Of a stretch of DNA of 64,000 nucleotides, positions 51,964 through 61,772 are shown one piece after another; the stretch's first letter is position 1; each line of letters opens with the position of its first letter. Below the pieces are notes generated by a model. That model worked only from the letters and a program-made list of their open reading frames with translations, was not told the DNA's origin and did not search any database. The translations under genes were made by a program, and so were the position numbers. The stretch lies in contig JACKEA010000002.1 in assembly GCA_020633235.1 (NCBI GenBank), positions 434,001 to 498,000 on the forward strand, read 5' to 3'. Source of the DNA: Polyangiaceae bacterium. GTDB taxonomy: Bacteria; Myxococcota_A; Polyangia; Polyangiales; Polyangiaceae.

Positions 51964-54945
51964 CTAGAAGTACAACCGCGAGACGCCCACCGAATCGAGG
52001 CTCACCAACACGAGCCCTTCCGCAGCGCCGTCCACGACCGCGAGCTGTCCGATCTGCGGCACGAAGGACATCGACTGCGGCGACACCGCCGCGCTCTGGG
52101 CGGCCAGGTTCGCCGTGAGAGGAGCGAAGCCCCCCGCCGTCTGCCAGGTGAACTTGGTGTCGCGCTCGGTCGGCCGATTGCCGCGATAGATCGCGAAACG
52201 GTAGTTGAGGTTCTGGAACACGCAGCCGTCCGTGGGCGCGATGGGACCACCGGACGAGACCACGCAGGCGACGTCCTTCGGCGTGGCCGGACCAATGGCG
52301 CACTCTCCCAGAGTGTCGTCCGCCGGCGGCGCGCACGTCGAGCTCGAGATCTCCAGGGCACGGCTCCGAAGCAGCGACCGGCGCGGGGAGCAATCGCGAA
52401 TGCAGCGCAGGTCCGCGTCCGCGGTCACGTCGTGGCGAAAGCCGCTCACGGAGCCCTTCAGCACCCACTGCGAGCCCGCGCGAAGGTTGTACTTCAGCGC
52501 GCTGCCGCCGAAACAGCAGTACATGTCGTCGAGCACGTCCTGGGCCGCGGGGTTCCCCCTCGGCTCCACCACCAGATGATCTTGGTAGGCCTCGACGATG
52601 CGCAGGTCGCGGAGCTCCGTGGGCTTGTCGGCAGTGCCGAACAGGTCACGACAAGCGAAGTATGAAGCCTTGCCGGTCTGGCCACCGCAGGTGGACCCGC
52701 CGCCACTGGTCCAGTAGCTGTCGTCCTTGCCTCGGAGATCGCTGGTGAGCTGGGCGTAATCCGCGTGCTCCCGGCTGAAGGTGGTGAGCTCCCCGCCGGT
52801 CAAACCGAGCTTCTCGCCGGTCTCCTGGGCGAGCGCTTGGTCCTCCACGCCGCGATTGCAGAAACTGCCGTCACCGTCGGTCAGCACGTTCGGCTGCCCC
52901 GCCGGAGTGATGTCGAGGAAGCCCGCCGGGCGCTCCGGTGTGAGCGTGCCCTCGTAGGTGATCGAGGTCTCCTCGTCCGCAAAGGCGCGAGGCTCTCGCT
53001 GCATCAGCGCGAGGGTGGCCTGGGTGGCGAGGCTGGGGTCGGTCTCGAGGTTCGAATTGCCCTCGGCGCCGTGTCGATACAAGGAGCTCGAGATGTACGC
53101 CTCTGCCGGCGTGGTCCCGCCGCTCGGGGACACGTAGTCCACGGCCAAGAGCTTCGGGTTCTGCAGTCCGTCTTCCGACTGATCCGACGGCAGGTTTCCG
53201 CCCTCGGGCGCAGACAGCCGCGGGAACGAGCGGATCGACGGTGCCCGCGCCCCGGTATCCGGGCTGGTCAGCACGTAGGTGCCGGAGCGAGCGCGGTGCT
53301 GCTCCACCACGCGGCAGCTGGCCTCCCCGCTCACCGTCCGGAGCGCGTCCTCGGTGCCGTCTTCGGTGAAGTACGGAACGTCGACGGGGTCGTTCGAACA
53401 GCCGCGGAAGTCTTCCGTGCCGTCGGGGTTGGTCGCCACGGGCCGGCGACAGGCGGCGTCCCAATCCTCGACGTCGACCACCGCGACCTGCCCGCTGGCC
53501 AGCGCCACGAAGCCGAACACGCCGCGCAGGTTTCGGGGACCCGCGCCGGAGGTGTAGGTCGAAGAGGTCCGATACTCCGCTGCCACGGAGCCGTTGGCGC
53601 TCGGTCGTGGATCGCAGAAGGTGCCCACCGCAGCGACGCCCGTCTGGGGGTCCACCACCGGCGAGTCTCGGAGCGCGAAGGTGATGTCCCGCGCCGGCGA
53701 GGAGAACGCGATGCGATCCGCCGGCTCGAAGGGCAAGAGCGGCGCTCCCGGGCGCACGATGGGCGTACGATTCGACGCGCCTTCGGTGGCGTCGAAGATC
53801 ATGACGCTGCCGTCGAAGTCGTCGATGGCGTAGGCGAAGCGCTGCCCTTGGGTGGTGAGCGGACTGACCGCGACCTTGCGCGTGGTCACGGTGCGACCAC
53901 GGGCCTCGAACGCGACGGGCAAGAGCGGCGGCTGTTCGGCGGGAGCGCAGGGATCAGCGACATCCAACACGTGCACCAAGGGCGCTCCGAGATCTGCCAC
54001 GAACATGCGGCCGTCGGAGATGTCGATGCCGCTCGGCCGAGACAGGAAGACATCCGGCTTGGGACCGTAGTTGATCTCCTGAGGCACGCAGCTCGACTGC
54101 AGATCCGCAGGCACCTGCTGCTTCACGTCCCCGGCGGGGAGCGAGGTATCGAGAGGGATCCAGCGTTCCAGGTTCTGATCACAGGGTTGGAACGAACCCG
54201 GCTCGCGATCTGCGAGGCCCTGAGCGTCGAAGATGGCGATGCCACCCAGGTCCGGCATCTCCACCACCAGCTTGCGCCGCCCGGGAGGCGACGTCTCTTT
54301 GGCGAAGTCGATGGGACAGTCTTCGCGGGCCGCCGAGAGCGCGGTGCCGACGGTCGCGACGTCGGTGCTGTACTCCGAGTCGCAGGTGGCGCGAACCGGC
54401 TGAGGCGTGGATGGATCTCCGTCGTCGGCGCCCGCGGGATCGATCACGATGGCCATCTCTCCGGGCCGCGACGGCAAGGAGCACGCGGGCCAGGAGGTGA
54501 TGTCACGCATGGGCGGTCGAGCACAGGACGTGGGCAACACGAAGATGCCCTCCTTGCCCGGCGCCTCGACGCCCACGAAGCTCGCCTGCCCACCCGGCGT
54601 GGACACGATGTCCCCCGGGGAGTCGCCCACCGGCAGGAAGTTGAATCCGGGGGTGGACTTGTCCAGATCGACGACGCTTCCGGCGGACAGATCGATGACC
54701 GCGACTTCGCCTCGCAGCGTCTGCGTCACCAAGGCGAACAGGTGTCGCGCGTTCTCCGTGCTGTCGAAGTCCGGACAGCTGTCGAGGTCGTAGCCCTCAC
54801 CGCGTCCCTGATCGTCCCGCGCGGCACACACGAAGCTGACCTCGCCGCTGCGCTCGAGGGAGCGAAGCGGTAGCGAGACCGGGGTCTGGGTGCAGGCCGA
54901 CGTAGCGAGGAGAAGGAGCAAGGCGCCCCACGGTCGAGCGGTCAC
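51964..54945 (-). CDS. very large lipoprotein with propeller-like repeats
   Basis: A 993-residue exported protein from a GTG start at 54945 (VTARPWGALLLLLATSACTQ, lipid Cys near 18). Repeated beta-strand phrases such as VVEMPDLGGIAIFDAQG, LSRPSGIDISDGRMFVADLG and FAYAIDDFDGSVMIFDATEG suggest propeller blades like those in the NHL/YncE group. About 24 Cys are spread in pairs. There are no enzyme motifs. The start overlaps the next upstream gene's TGA by GTGA, and the gene ends 11 nt before mutS begins. Partner and ligand are unknown. Confidence 0.74.
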   Translation of the reverse strand: MTARPWGALLLLLATSACTQTPVSLPLRSLERSGEVSFVCAARDDQGRGEGYDLDSCPDFDSTENARHLFALVTQTLRGEVAVIDLSAGSVVDLDKSTPGFNFLPVGDSPGDIVSTPGGQASFVGVEAPGKEGIFVLPTSCARPPMRDITSWPACSLPSRPGEMAIVIDPAGADDGDPSTPQPVRATCDSEYSTDVATVGTALSAAREDCPIDFAKETSPPGRRKLVVEMPDLGGIAIFDAQGLADREPGSFQPCDQNLERWIPLDTSLPAGDVKQQVPADLQSSCVPQEINYGPKPDVFLSRPSGIDISDGRMFVADLGAPLVHVLDVADPCAPAEQPPLLPVAFEARGRTVTTRKVAVSPLTTQGQRFAYAIDDFDGSVMIFDATEGASNRTPIVRPGAPLLPFEPADRIAFSSPARDITFALRDSPVVDPQTGVAAVGTFCDPRPSANGSVAAEYRTSSTYTSGAGPRNLRGVFGFVALASGQVAVVDVEDWDAACRRPVATNPDGTEDFRGCSNDPVDVPYFTEDGTEDALRTVSGEASCRVVEQHRARSGTYVLTSPDTGARAPSIRSFPRLSAPEGGNLPSDQSEDGLQNPKLLAVDYVSPSGGTTPAEAYISSSLYRHGAEGNSNLETDPSLATQATLALMQREPRAFADEETSITYEGTLTPERPAGFLDITPAGQPNVLTDGDGSFCNRGVEDQALAQETGEKLGLTGGELTTFSREHADYAQLTSDLRGKDDSYWTSGGGSTCGGQTGKASYFACRDLFGTADKPTELRDLRIVEAYQDHLVVEPRGNPAAQDVLDDMYCCFGGSALKYNLRAGSQWVLKGSVSGFRHDVTADADLRCIRDCSPRRSLLRSRALEISSSTCAPPADDTLGECAIGPATPKDVACVVSSGGPIAPTDGCVFQNLNYRFAIYRGNRPTERDTKFTWQTAGGFAPLTANLAAQSAAVSPQSMSFVPQIGQLAVVDGAAEGLVLVSLDSVGVSRLYF

Positions 54946-56594
54946 TTGGAAGCCCTCGGTGCGACGGGCCGACCCAGGGTCATCAAGATGGTGCCGTAGG
55001 TGCTCTTGTGGCGCTGATCCAAGTCGATCACTCCGATGTAGGAGTCCGTGAAATGCCCCACGAAACCGAGCGCTCGGATGTCTGTCCCCTCCCCGCCCGA
55101 ATCCACCGCAAAAGCGTGGGGACCGCGGCCGGTTTCGATCTTGGACTCGTACTGACCCTCCGGCGTGAACACGAAGATGCTGCGGGAGTCGAAGCACACG
55201 ACGAACACGCGCGGGGCGAGGGTGCCGTTCTTGTCGATGACGTTGGCGACCACCACCCGCGATGGGCCGAAGCTGATGGGCACGGACGTCTTGAAGTGCG
55301 GCAGATCGTCGCTCGAAGTGGCGCTGGCGTTGGGCCGCGTCTCCCCCACCAGCAAGGTCGCGGGGGTGCGGTTCGCGATGTACACGCCCGCCGGCACCGC
55401 AGCGCAGTCGTTCAGGCAGGTCTCGCGAGCGTCCCCGCCAAGGGGGCACCCTGCCTCGCAGGCCGCGCGCTTGGAGCTGTCGATGGCGATGCCACGGGAG
55501 TCGTAGCCGAGGGAGTTGGCGGTGATGGCCACCGCGCCGGCCTGCTGCAGGAAGGGCCGCGGCGGCTGGGACGCTTGGTCGCTGTAGTAGCGAAGCAGGC
55601 GAACTTCCGCGGAGTCGCGGAAGGTGACGAGGAAGCCGGGTTGGTACGCCAGGTTCTTCTCCTTGACGATGCCGGGTTCCGGGAGCGCCGCCACGCCGAT
55701 CGGCCGCGCGGGCAAGCCGCCGACGGCGAACTCCAGCTTGGGGCCCACGCCGAAGTTCGTGACGCCGTCCCCCCATGCCTCCGCGTCGTTGACGAAGAGC
55801 GACGCGATACCCTCGGTCTGATGGGTGAGGACGATGGCTTCACCATCGTCCGTGGCCGCAATGCCGAAGGGTTCCGCCGCCAACCGCAGGCCACGGGTGT
55901 TCTCTTCCTCCGGATCATCGCCCCGCCGGTGCTGGTCGTCGCAGCGACCGTCGTTGCCTCCCTGGCCGCACTCGAGCTCGAAGGGCACCCCGGATTCGTC
56001 CGTGTCGTTCTTCACGTCGATGTAGTGGAGCGTGGAATCGCCGCGCACGGGGATGAACAGCCGCCCGCCGGGTCCGGTGGGACGGGCGCGGTACAGCACG
56101 TCCGTGGCGAAGGCACCGATCCCCACCGACCCCACCACCAGCGACTTGCCGCCGCCGGGAGGATTCTGTGGGTCCACGTAGCTGCACCGACCGGGTGCAA
56201 TCACGCGGCTGGCCAAGCTCTTCTCCGAGAGCGCACCACACGGCTTGCCGGCGCGCTCTCCTTCACGAGCCACACACCAGTGCGATGGGATCCCGCCGTT
56301 GGCGTCCGAAGCAGTGAGATCGCAGCGCTCGCTCGTGTCGCACTCCGAATCACCCGTACAGTACTTCGGCAGCAGCTCGCGGATGCGCTGGAGGTCCATG
56401 GCTTGCAGGGACCCCGCGTTGAACTGCAGGTCGAAATCGCTGTTGGCGACGTACAAACGGGTGGCGCCAGGAGAGATGGCGAGCCCCACCGGGAAGTAGA
56501 TGCGATTGAGCGGCGGCTCCACTCCGGCGCCGGGGTCGACACACCCGGACAGCACCGCGCTGGCCAAGGCGAGGGTGGGAAGAAAGCCCTTCAT
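54942..56594 (-). CDS. lipoprotein with propeller-like repeats
   Basis: A 550-residue lipoprotein. The signal MKGFLPTLALASAVLSGC places the lipid Cys at residue 18. It has blade-like repeats (LNRIYFPVGLAISPGATRLYVAN, AAEPFGIAATDDGEAIVLTH, GPHAFAVDSGG, VGHFTDSYIGVIDLDQRH) and three to four disulfide-type Cys clusters (CTGDSECDTSERC, CEAGCPLGG). It is similar in build to the overlapping downstream gene, and the two probably make a surface pair. No family name fits. Confidence 0.76.
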   Translation of the reverse strand: MKGFLPTLALASAVLSGCVDPGAGVEPPLNRIYFPVGLAISPGATRLYVANSDFDLQFNAGSLQAMDLQRIRELLPKYCTGDSECDTSERCDLTASDANGGIPSHWCVAREGERAGKPCGALSEKSLASRVIAPGRCSYVDPQNPPGGGKSLVVGSVGIGAFATDVLYRARPTGPGGRLFIPVRGDSTLHYIDVKNDTDESGVPFELECGQGGNDGRCDDQHRRGDDPEEENTRGLRLAAEPFGIAATDDGEAIVLTHQTEGIASLFVNDAEAWGDGVTNFGVGPKLEFAVGGLPARPIGVAALPEPGIVKEKNLAYQPGFLVTFRDSAEVRLLRYYSDQASQPPRPFLQQAGAVAITANSLGYDSRGIAIDSSKRAACEAGCPLGGDARETCLNDCAAVPAGVYIANRTPATLLVGETRPNASATSSDDLPHFKTSVPISFGPSRVVVANVIDKNGTLAPRVFVVCFDSRSIFVFTPEGQYESKIETGRGPHAFAVDSGGEGTDIRALGFVGHFTDSYIGVIDLDQRHKSTYGTILMTLGRPVAPRASK

Positions 56595-56668
56595 CGGGGC
56601 GCGGAGCCTAGTACAGGTTGCGCCGCCGTGCGACGCCTGTCCCGCGACGAACCGGGCCGCGAGCCGGC

Positions 56669-56881
56669 TCAGCCGAGATCCAGGATGATCACCCCGCGCT
56701 CGGCGTCGTCTTCCTCGTCCTCGCGCTCGGCGCGGGGCGGGAAGGCATCTACCGGCAGCTCCAGGCGGGGTTGCTGCTCGTGCTGGCGGCGCTCGTCTTC
56801 CTCTCGGCGGCGGATCTGCTCGATGATGAAGGGCGGTAGCACGGGGCCTCGCTTTCCTGTGCCGGAATTGGATTCCGACAA
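56669..56881 (-). CDS. small charged protein
   Basis: A 70-residue protein starting at a TTG (56881), SESNSGTGKRGPVLPPFIIEQ, then a highly charged helix IRRREEDERRQHEQQ and an acidic tail REDEEDDAERG ending VIILDLG. Small proteins with a PPFIIEQI-type motif are frequent in Myxococcota and Deltaproteobacteria; the function is unknown. It precedes the lipoprotein gene by 74 bp and is divergent from the DUF4350 gene. The TTG start is the only in-frame choice before the motif. Confidence 0.5.
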   Translation of the reverse strand: MSESNSGTGKRGPVLPPFIIEQIRRREEDERRQHEQQPRLELPVDAFPPRAEREDEEDDAERGVIILDLG

Positions 56882-57020
56882 TCAGAAATTTAGTCGCGTC
56901 CTAGTTTCGGTCAAGTTCGCTTGTGCCCGCAATTTTTGCCGATTTGTCGGGCAATGGGAGTCTTTGTACGCCTGTTTTCATTCCAGTTAACGGCAGCAAA
57001 CGCAACCCCCTACAGTGATT

Positions 57021-57036
57021 TGGCACACAATCGGCA
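57021..57036 (+). promoter_or_regulatory. candidate sigma-54 promoter of the DUF4350-MoxR operon
   Basis: TGGCACACAATCGGCA fits the -24/-12 layout: TGGCAC at -24 and GCA at -12, with GG and GC 12 bp apart as required. The surrounding DNA is AT-rich for the window. Predicted start of RNA near 57047, 34 nt before the ATG at 57081. Strong by spacing, unproven. Confidence 0.45.
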
Positions 57037-57080
57037 TGAGACGGGCGGCGTTCGTCAGCCGTGGTAGCTTCCGCGCTCCT

Positions 57081-58405
57081 ATGCGGCTTCGCGTCCTGGC
57101 CGCCGTGCTCGGCATGCTGGCACTGCTTTTCGCGGGGCGCCCTGCGTGGGCAGGTGCCTTCGAGTACAGCGACACCGGCTGGGAGGGCGAAAGTGAGTTC
57201 CTGTCCGTAGCGCGAGCGCGGCTCGGAGCGCCCCGCGTGGAGATCGTCGCCACTCTGGACTGGGACAAGGTCACCCCCGCGGACGGCATCGTCATCCTGC
57301 ATCCAGAGGTCGACGTCGACTACGACGAGGCCAGCGCTTTCATGCGCGCCGGCGGTCGCCTCGCGCTCCTCGACGACTTCGGCAAGGGCGGCGCGTTCCT
57401 GGAGCGATTTCAGATCCATCGCATCCCCGCGCCGCTGCACCCGGCTCGCTCCCTGAGAAACAACGCCAGCTACGCGATCGCAGTGCCGAGCGTGCAGCAG
57501 GTCGCGGGTCACGAGGAAGGGCGCCATCCCGTGGTCGCGGACGTGGCGCTCCTCGTCACCAATCACGCGAGCGCGCTGACGCATCCGAACCTCACGCCGG
57601 TGCTGGACATCCCCGCCGTGGGCGAGCCCAACGCGACCTTGGCCGTCACCGGCGTGATTGCGGGCAAGGGTCGGCTGTTCGCCATGGGGGACCCGAGCGT
57701 GGTCATCAACCTGATGATGCGCTACCCCGGCAATCGCGCCTTCGCCGATGGCCTGGTGAGCTACCTGGTGGAGGAGGACACCTGGGGCAAACGCGGAGGA
57801 AAGCTGTACCTGGTCAGCGGCCGCTTTCGGCAGCGGGGCACCTTCGGAGGCGCGAAGGGGTTTCAGGCGGAATTGCTGGAGCACCTGAGCGGCCTGTCGG
57901 AAGCCGTCGACCAGATCCACGAGGACGGCCTGCCGGAGCTGTTGGCCGTGCTCCTGGCTGCCCTCGCCGGCATCGGCGGCGTGGCGTGGACACTGCTCAC
58001 GGCGACGCGCACCTACCGCCGGGCTTCGCCCCGCTATGCCACGGGGCAACCGCTCGTGGGCCAAGGTGGCGTGGCCGGGCGTGCGGCGGTGTTGGGAGCG
58101 CCGTCCACTCATCGCGCGCTGACGGTGTTGGAGCTGAAGAGCGCCCTCGAGGAAGGCCTGGTCCATCGCCTGGCCTTGCCTCCGGGCGCCTCCGCGGAGC
58201 GGATCCTGGAAGAGATACATCGACAAAACGCGCTGAGTCAGCCATCGTCCGTGCAATTGAAGCGTCTTCTCTCCGAGATGAGCACCGTGGAACGGGCAGT
58301 GTTGGCAGGTCAGCCGATTCGAGTGAGCAAGAGCGCGGTGCGACACAAGCGCGACGAAGTCCTGCGTCTGCTCTCGGAGCTGGACGAAGGACTCGGGAGA
58401 GCCAC

Positions 58406-58409
<4 letters not shown>
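57081..58409 (+). CDS. DUF4350 domain membrane protein
   Basis: A 442-residue protein. The signal peptide is MRLRVLAAVLGMLALLFAGR, ending ...PAWAG. The extracytoplasmic DUF4350 part has FEYSDTGWEGESEFLSVARA and EASAFMRAGGRLALLDDFG. One membrane helix lies at about 297-315 (LPELLAVLLAALAGIGGVAW), followed by a basic cytoplasmic helical tail. DUF4350 proteins usually precede a MoxR ATPase and are thought to be membrane partners of that system. The start is the ATG at 57081 at the head of the signal; an upstream ATG would bury the promoter. The stop overlaps moxR by GTGA. Confidence 0.84.
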
Positions 58410-59377
<968 letters not shown>

Positions 59378-59441
59378 GCCGCTCGTCGCGCTGCTGCAAC
59401 GTTCTCCATACTGTTGAAAATGCAGGGATCGGCGGGGTGGC

Positions 59442-59471
59442 TTGACCTGCGCGAAGCCGCTCTACTCTACT
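59442..59471 (+). promoter_or_regulatory. sigma-70-like promoter close to a start codon
   Basis: TTGACC (59442-59447), an 18-bp spacer, then TCTACT (59466-59471). RNA would start around 59478, next to the ATG at 59479, giving an almost leaderless message. No purine-rich ribosome site lies upstream of the ATG. Confidence 0.4.
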
Positions 59472-59478
59472 CGTCACA

Positions 59479-60408
59479 ATGAGAGTTTCCTCACTGCTGG
59501 TCGCGCTGGTCCTGTCGTTCGCACCCCTCGCCTGCTCTCAACCCAAGGTCGAGCCCGTCGTCGCCTCCTCCAGCGGGGAAGTCGGCTACGCCGCGACCTA
59601 CCCCGACGCGCTGGCCTCCACCCGGGGCCGGCTCTCGTCCCAGGAGACCCAGGCGCGTCAGCTGTTCGCGGCCTTCTCCACGTATCCGGCGGAGCTCGAC
59701 AAGACCGACTGGAAGAAGGTCGGTGAGGTGTATGCCGCGGCGGACTCCGCCGGCAAGAGCGCCGATTACGTGAAACAGGTGCGCGAAAATCAGATCGTGG
59801 AGGACTTCTTCGACGACGAGAAGGACGAGATCAGCAAGAAGGTCGCGGGCGCGGCCTCCTACGCGGCCAAGCAGAAGGGCTGCCAATCGACCGACGGGGT
59901 GTACGGCTCCGCCTCCCACGCCCTGGAAAAGTCCGTAGAAAAGCAGCTGGAAGATCGCCTGCGAGAGCACAGCGAGGCCCATCGCATCATCGAGGACAAC
60001 GGCGAGGCCCTGGGCAAGGCCAACAAGGACAAGCTCGAGAAGCAGGCCGACGATCTCACCTTCGCGAGCTACTTGGCGAACGTCGGCGTGGTGCAGACCA
60101 AGGTGGACCTGAAGCGTTTGTACGACGAAGGCCAGAACGTGAAGAGCACCCTCGAGCGCAGCATCGAGGAAGCGAAGGCGGTAGAAGCGGACGCCGGCCG
60201 CAGCGATGCCGACAAGAAGGCCGCCACCAAGCGACGGGAGGCCGCGGAGGCCGCCAAGGGGCGCATCGACTCCGAGCTCTCCCAAGCGGAGCACGTGCTG
60301 AAAGAGACGGACGACCGCACCGCGGCCCTGAAGGCCGAGTACGACAAGGCCTACGAAGAACTGAAGAACGCGGTGGAGCAAAAGGCGAGCGCCACTCCCG
60401 CGTCCTGA
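59479..60408 (+). CDS. coiled-coil lipoprotein
   Basis: A 309-residue lipoprotein. The signal MRVSSLLVALVLSFAPLAC has the lipid Cys at 19. The mature protein is mostly charged helix (KSVEKQLEDRLREHSEAHRII, LERSIEEAKAVEADAGRSD, DDRTAALKAEYDKAYEELK), predicted as a long coiled coil, and may span or organise the envelope. The function is unknown. The stop codon region is included in a 45-bp tandem duplication. Confidence 0.74.
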   Translation: MRVSSLLVALVLSFAPLACSQPKVEPVVASSSGEVGYAATYPDALASTRGRLSSQETQARQLFAAFSTYPAELDKTDWKKVGEVYAAADSAGKSADYVKQVRENQIVEDFFDDEKDEISKKVAGAASYAAKQKGCQSTDGVYGSASHALEKSVEKQLEDRLREHSEAHRIIEDNGEALGKANKDKLEKQADDLTFASYLANVGVVQTKVDLKRLYDEGQNVKSTLERSIEEAKAVEADAGRSDADKKAATKRREAAEAAKGRIDSELSQAEHVLKETDDRTAALKAEYDKAYEELKNAVEQKASATPAS

Positions 60409-60481
60409 ATCGCGACCTCAGAAGCGGACCGACACCCCACTCCCGCGTCCTGAATCGCGACCTCAGAAGCGGACCGACACC
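60392..60481 (+). repeat. 45-bp perfect tandem duplication covering the lipoprotein stop codon
   Basis: Copies at 60392-60436 and 60437-60481 are identical. The first holds the last codons and TGA of the lipoprotein; the second carries a copy of that end without a gene. It is a recent duplication. Confidence 0.9.
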
Positions 60482-60507
60482 GCATTCTTCGTTTGGGTGT
60501 CGGTCCG
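60470..60507. terminator. 12-bp hairpin between convergent genes
   Basis: A perfect inverted repeat, CGGACCGACACC (60470-60481) and GGTGTCGGTCCG (60496-60507), with a 14-nt loop. It lies between the coiled-coil lipoprotein gene and the convergent CDP-alcohol phosphotransferase gene, and probably ends both. Its right arm is shared with the REP-like copy at 60498. Confidence 0.55.
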
Positions 60508-60528
60508 GCGCGATCCCGTCACGCGCCG
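60498..60528 (+). repeat. palindromic intergenic repeat (REP-like), partial copy
   Basis: TGTCGGTCCGGCGCGATCCC followed by GTCACGCGCCG matches the left arm and core of the family. It overlaps the last codons of the phosphotransferase/GtrA gene. Confidence 0.55.
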
Positions 60529-61754
60529 CTGGGCTCGTCCGTGGTCCGCAAGAACACGTAATTCTTCTGGAGCGGGAAGTTCCAGGTCAGGAACACGGCG
60601 CCGCGCACCACCAGCCAGGCGAGCTGATAGGGCACGCTGTCCAGCAGCAGCAGCACGGCCACCAAGCCGCCGTTCAGCGCAGCGCTGGAGGTGGTGACCA
60701 CCAAGTAGCGTCCGGCTTGCGGCCCCGTGGGCTGATTGCTGGCGAAGGTCCAGATGCGGTTCATCGAGAAGTTGACGATGCCGCCGACGACGCAACCGAG
60801 CACCGTGGCGATGGCCGGTGAAGCGACACCCCGACTGACGAGCAAGGCGACCACGGCGAAGTCGCTGGCGGTGGCGACGAAGGCCGCCACCACGTTCCGG
60901 ATCAAGCCGCCGCGCCCCAGCACGCGAGTGGGCGGCCGCTGCTGGTCGGGCTCCAGGGCGCGCCGGGCAAACAGCAGGCGCTGAAACGCGCTCACCTGAG
61001 TGGCGGCCGCCAACAGCACCACGGCGACCACCGTGAGGCGATGAATGGGATGCGGCTCCAGCGGGTTGACGAGCACCTCGACGATGGGCGCCAACGCCAA
61101 CGAGAGACCGATGATCACGACGCGCTCGGTGCGCTGCACCACGCCGACGTTGTCGAAACGGACACCGAGGGCTTCACCCCGAGCGCGCACATAGGGCACG
61201 AGCAACGCGCCCAGCAGCGCCACCAGCACCGCGATCAGCACCCACGTCTCGCGATAGTACCAGGCGAGCCCCACGTACACGACGCCTTCCACGTAGCGGT
61301 CCAGCACGGAGTCCAGCAAAGCTCCAGCAGGGCTGGCGACGCGTTCCGCGCGGGCCAGGCGGCCGTCGAGGTAGTCGCACAGCCCCGAGCCGAGAAACAG
61401 CCAGCCACCGAGGGCGAAACGCCCGGCCGCCACGGCGACCGCGGCGGCCAGCGAAAGCAGCAGCGACAGCGTGGTGATGGCGTTCGGCGGAAGACGCATC
61501 CACACCAACAGCGCCATCACCGGGCGCATGGACCACACGAAGAAGCGACGCCACCACATGCCGATGATGGGCGTTGCGCCACGTCCTTCCACGTCCGCGT
61601 CGCGAAACGGTCCGCGCCGAGCGTTCCGCACGGCGAACACCAGCGCCCCGACGAGCAAGTACCCGAGCACCAGCAGCGCGGGCCCCGCAGCCGTGATCAC
61701 ACGGCCGAAGGGCGACAGATCACCCTCGATCCAGTGCTTCAGGCTCGCGAGCAC
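60519..61754 (-). CDS. CDP-alcohol phosphotransferase fused to a GtrA domain
   Basis: A 411-residue membrane protein. Residues 60-255 carry the CDP-alcohol phosphatidyltransferase signature, DYLDGRLARAERVASPAG then ALLDSVLDRY (the DGxxAR...GxxxDxxxD motif), in several membrane helices. Residues 285-400 are a GtrA-like four-helix domain (LIRNVVAAFVATASDFAVVA, GGIVNFSMNRIWTF, NFPLQKNYVFL). Both domains are common, but their fusion is unusual. It may make a phospholipid or phosphoalcohol and flip or bind an isoprenoid-linked sugar; this is inference. The gene is followed by a hairpin. Confidence 0.86.
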   Translation of the reverse strand: MLASLKHWIEGDLSPFGRVITAAGPALLVLGYLLVGALVFAVRNARRGPFRDADVEGRGATPIIGMWWRRFFVWSMRPVMALLVWMRLPPNAITTLSLLLSLAAAVAVAAGRFALGGWLFLGSGLCDYLDGRLARAERVASPAGALLDSVLDRYVEGVVYVGLAWYYRETWVLIAVLVALLGALLVPYVRARGEALGVRFDNVGVVQRTERVVIIGLSLALAPIVEVLVNPLEPHPIHRLTVVAVVLLAAATQVSAFQRLLFARRALEPDQQRPPTRVLGRGGLIRNVVAAFVATASDFAVVALLVSRGVASPAIATVLGCVVGGIVNFSMNRIWTFASNQPTGPQAGRYLVVTTSSAALNGGLVAVLLLLDSVPYQLAWLVVRGAVFLTWNFPLQKNYVFLRTTDEPSGA

Positions 61755-61772
61755 GGTGGGCCCCTCTGCTCC

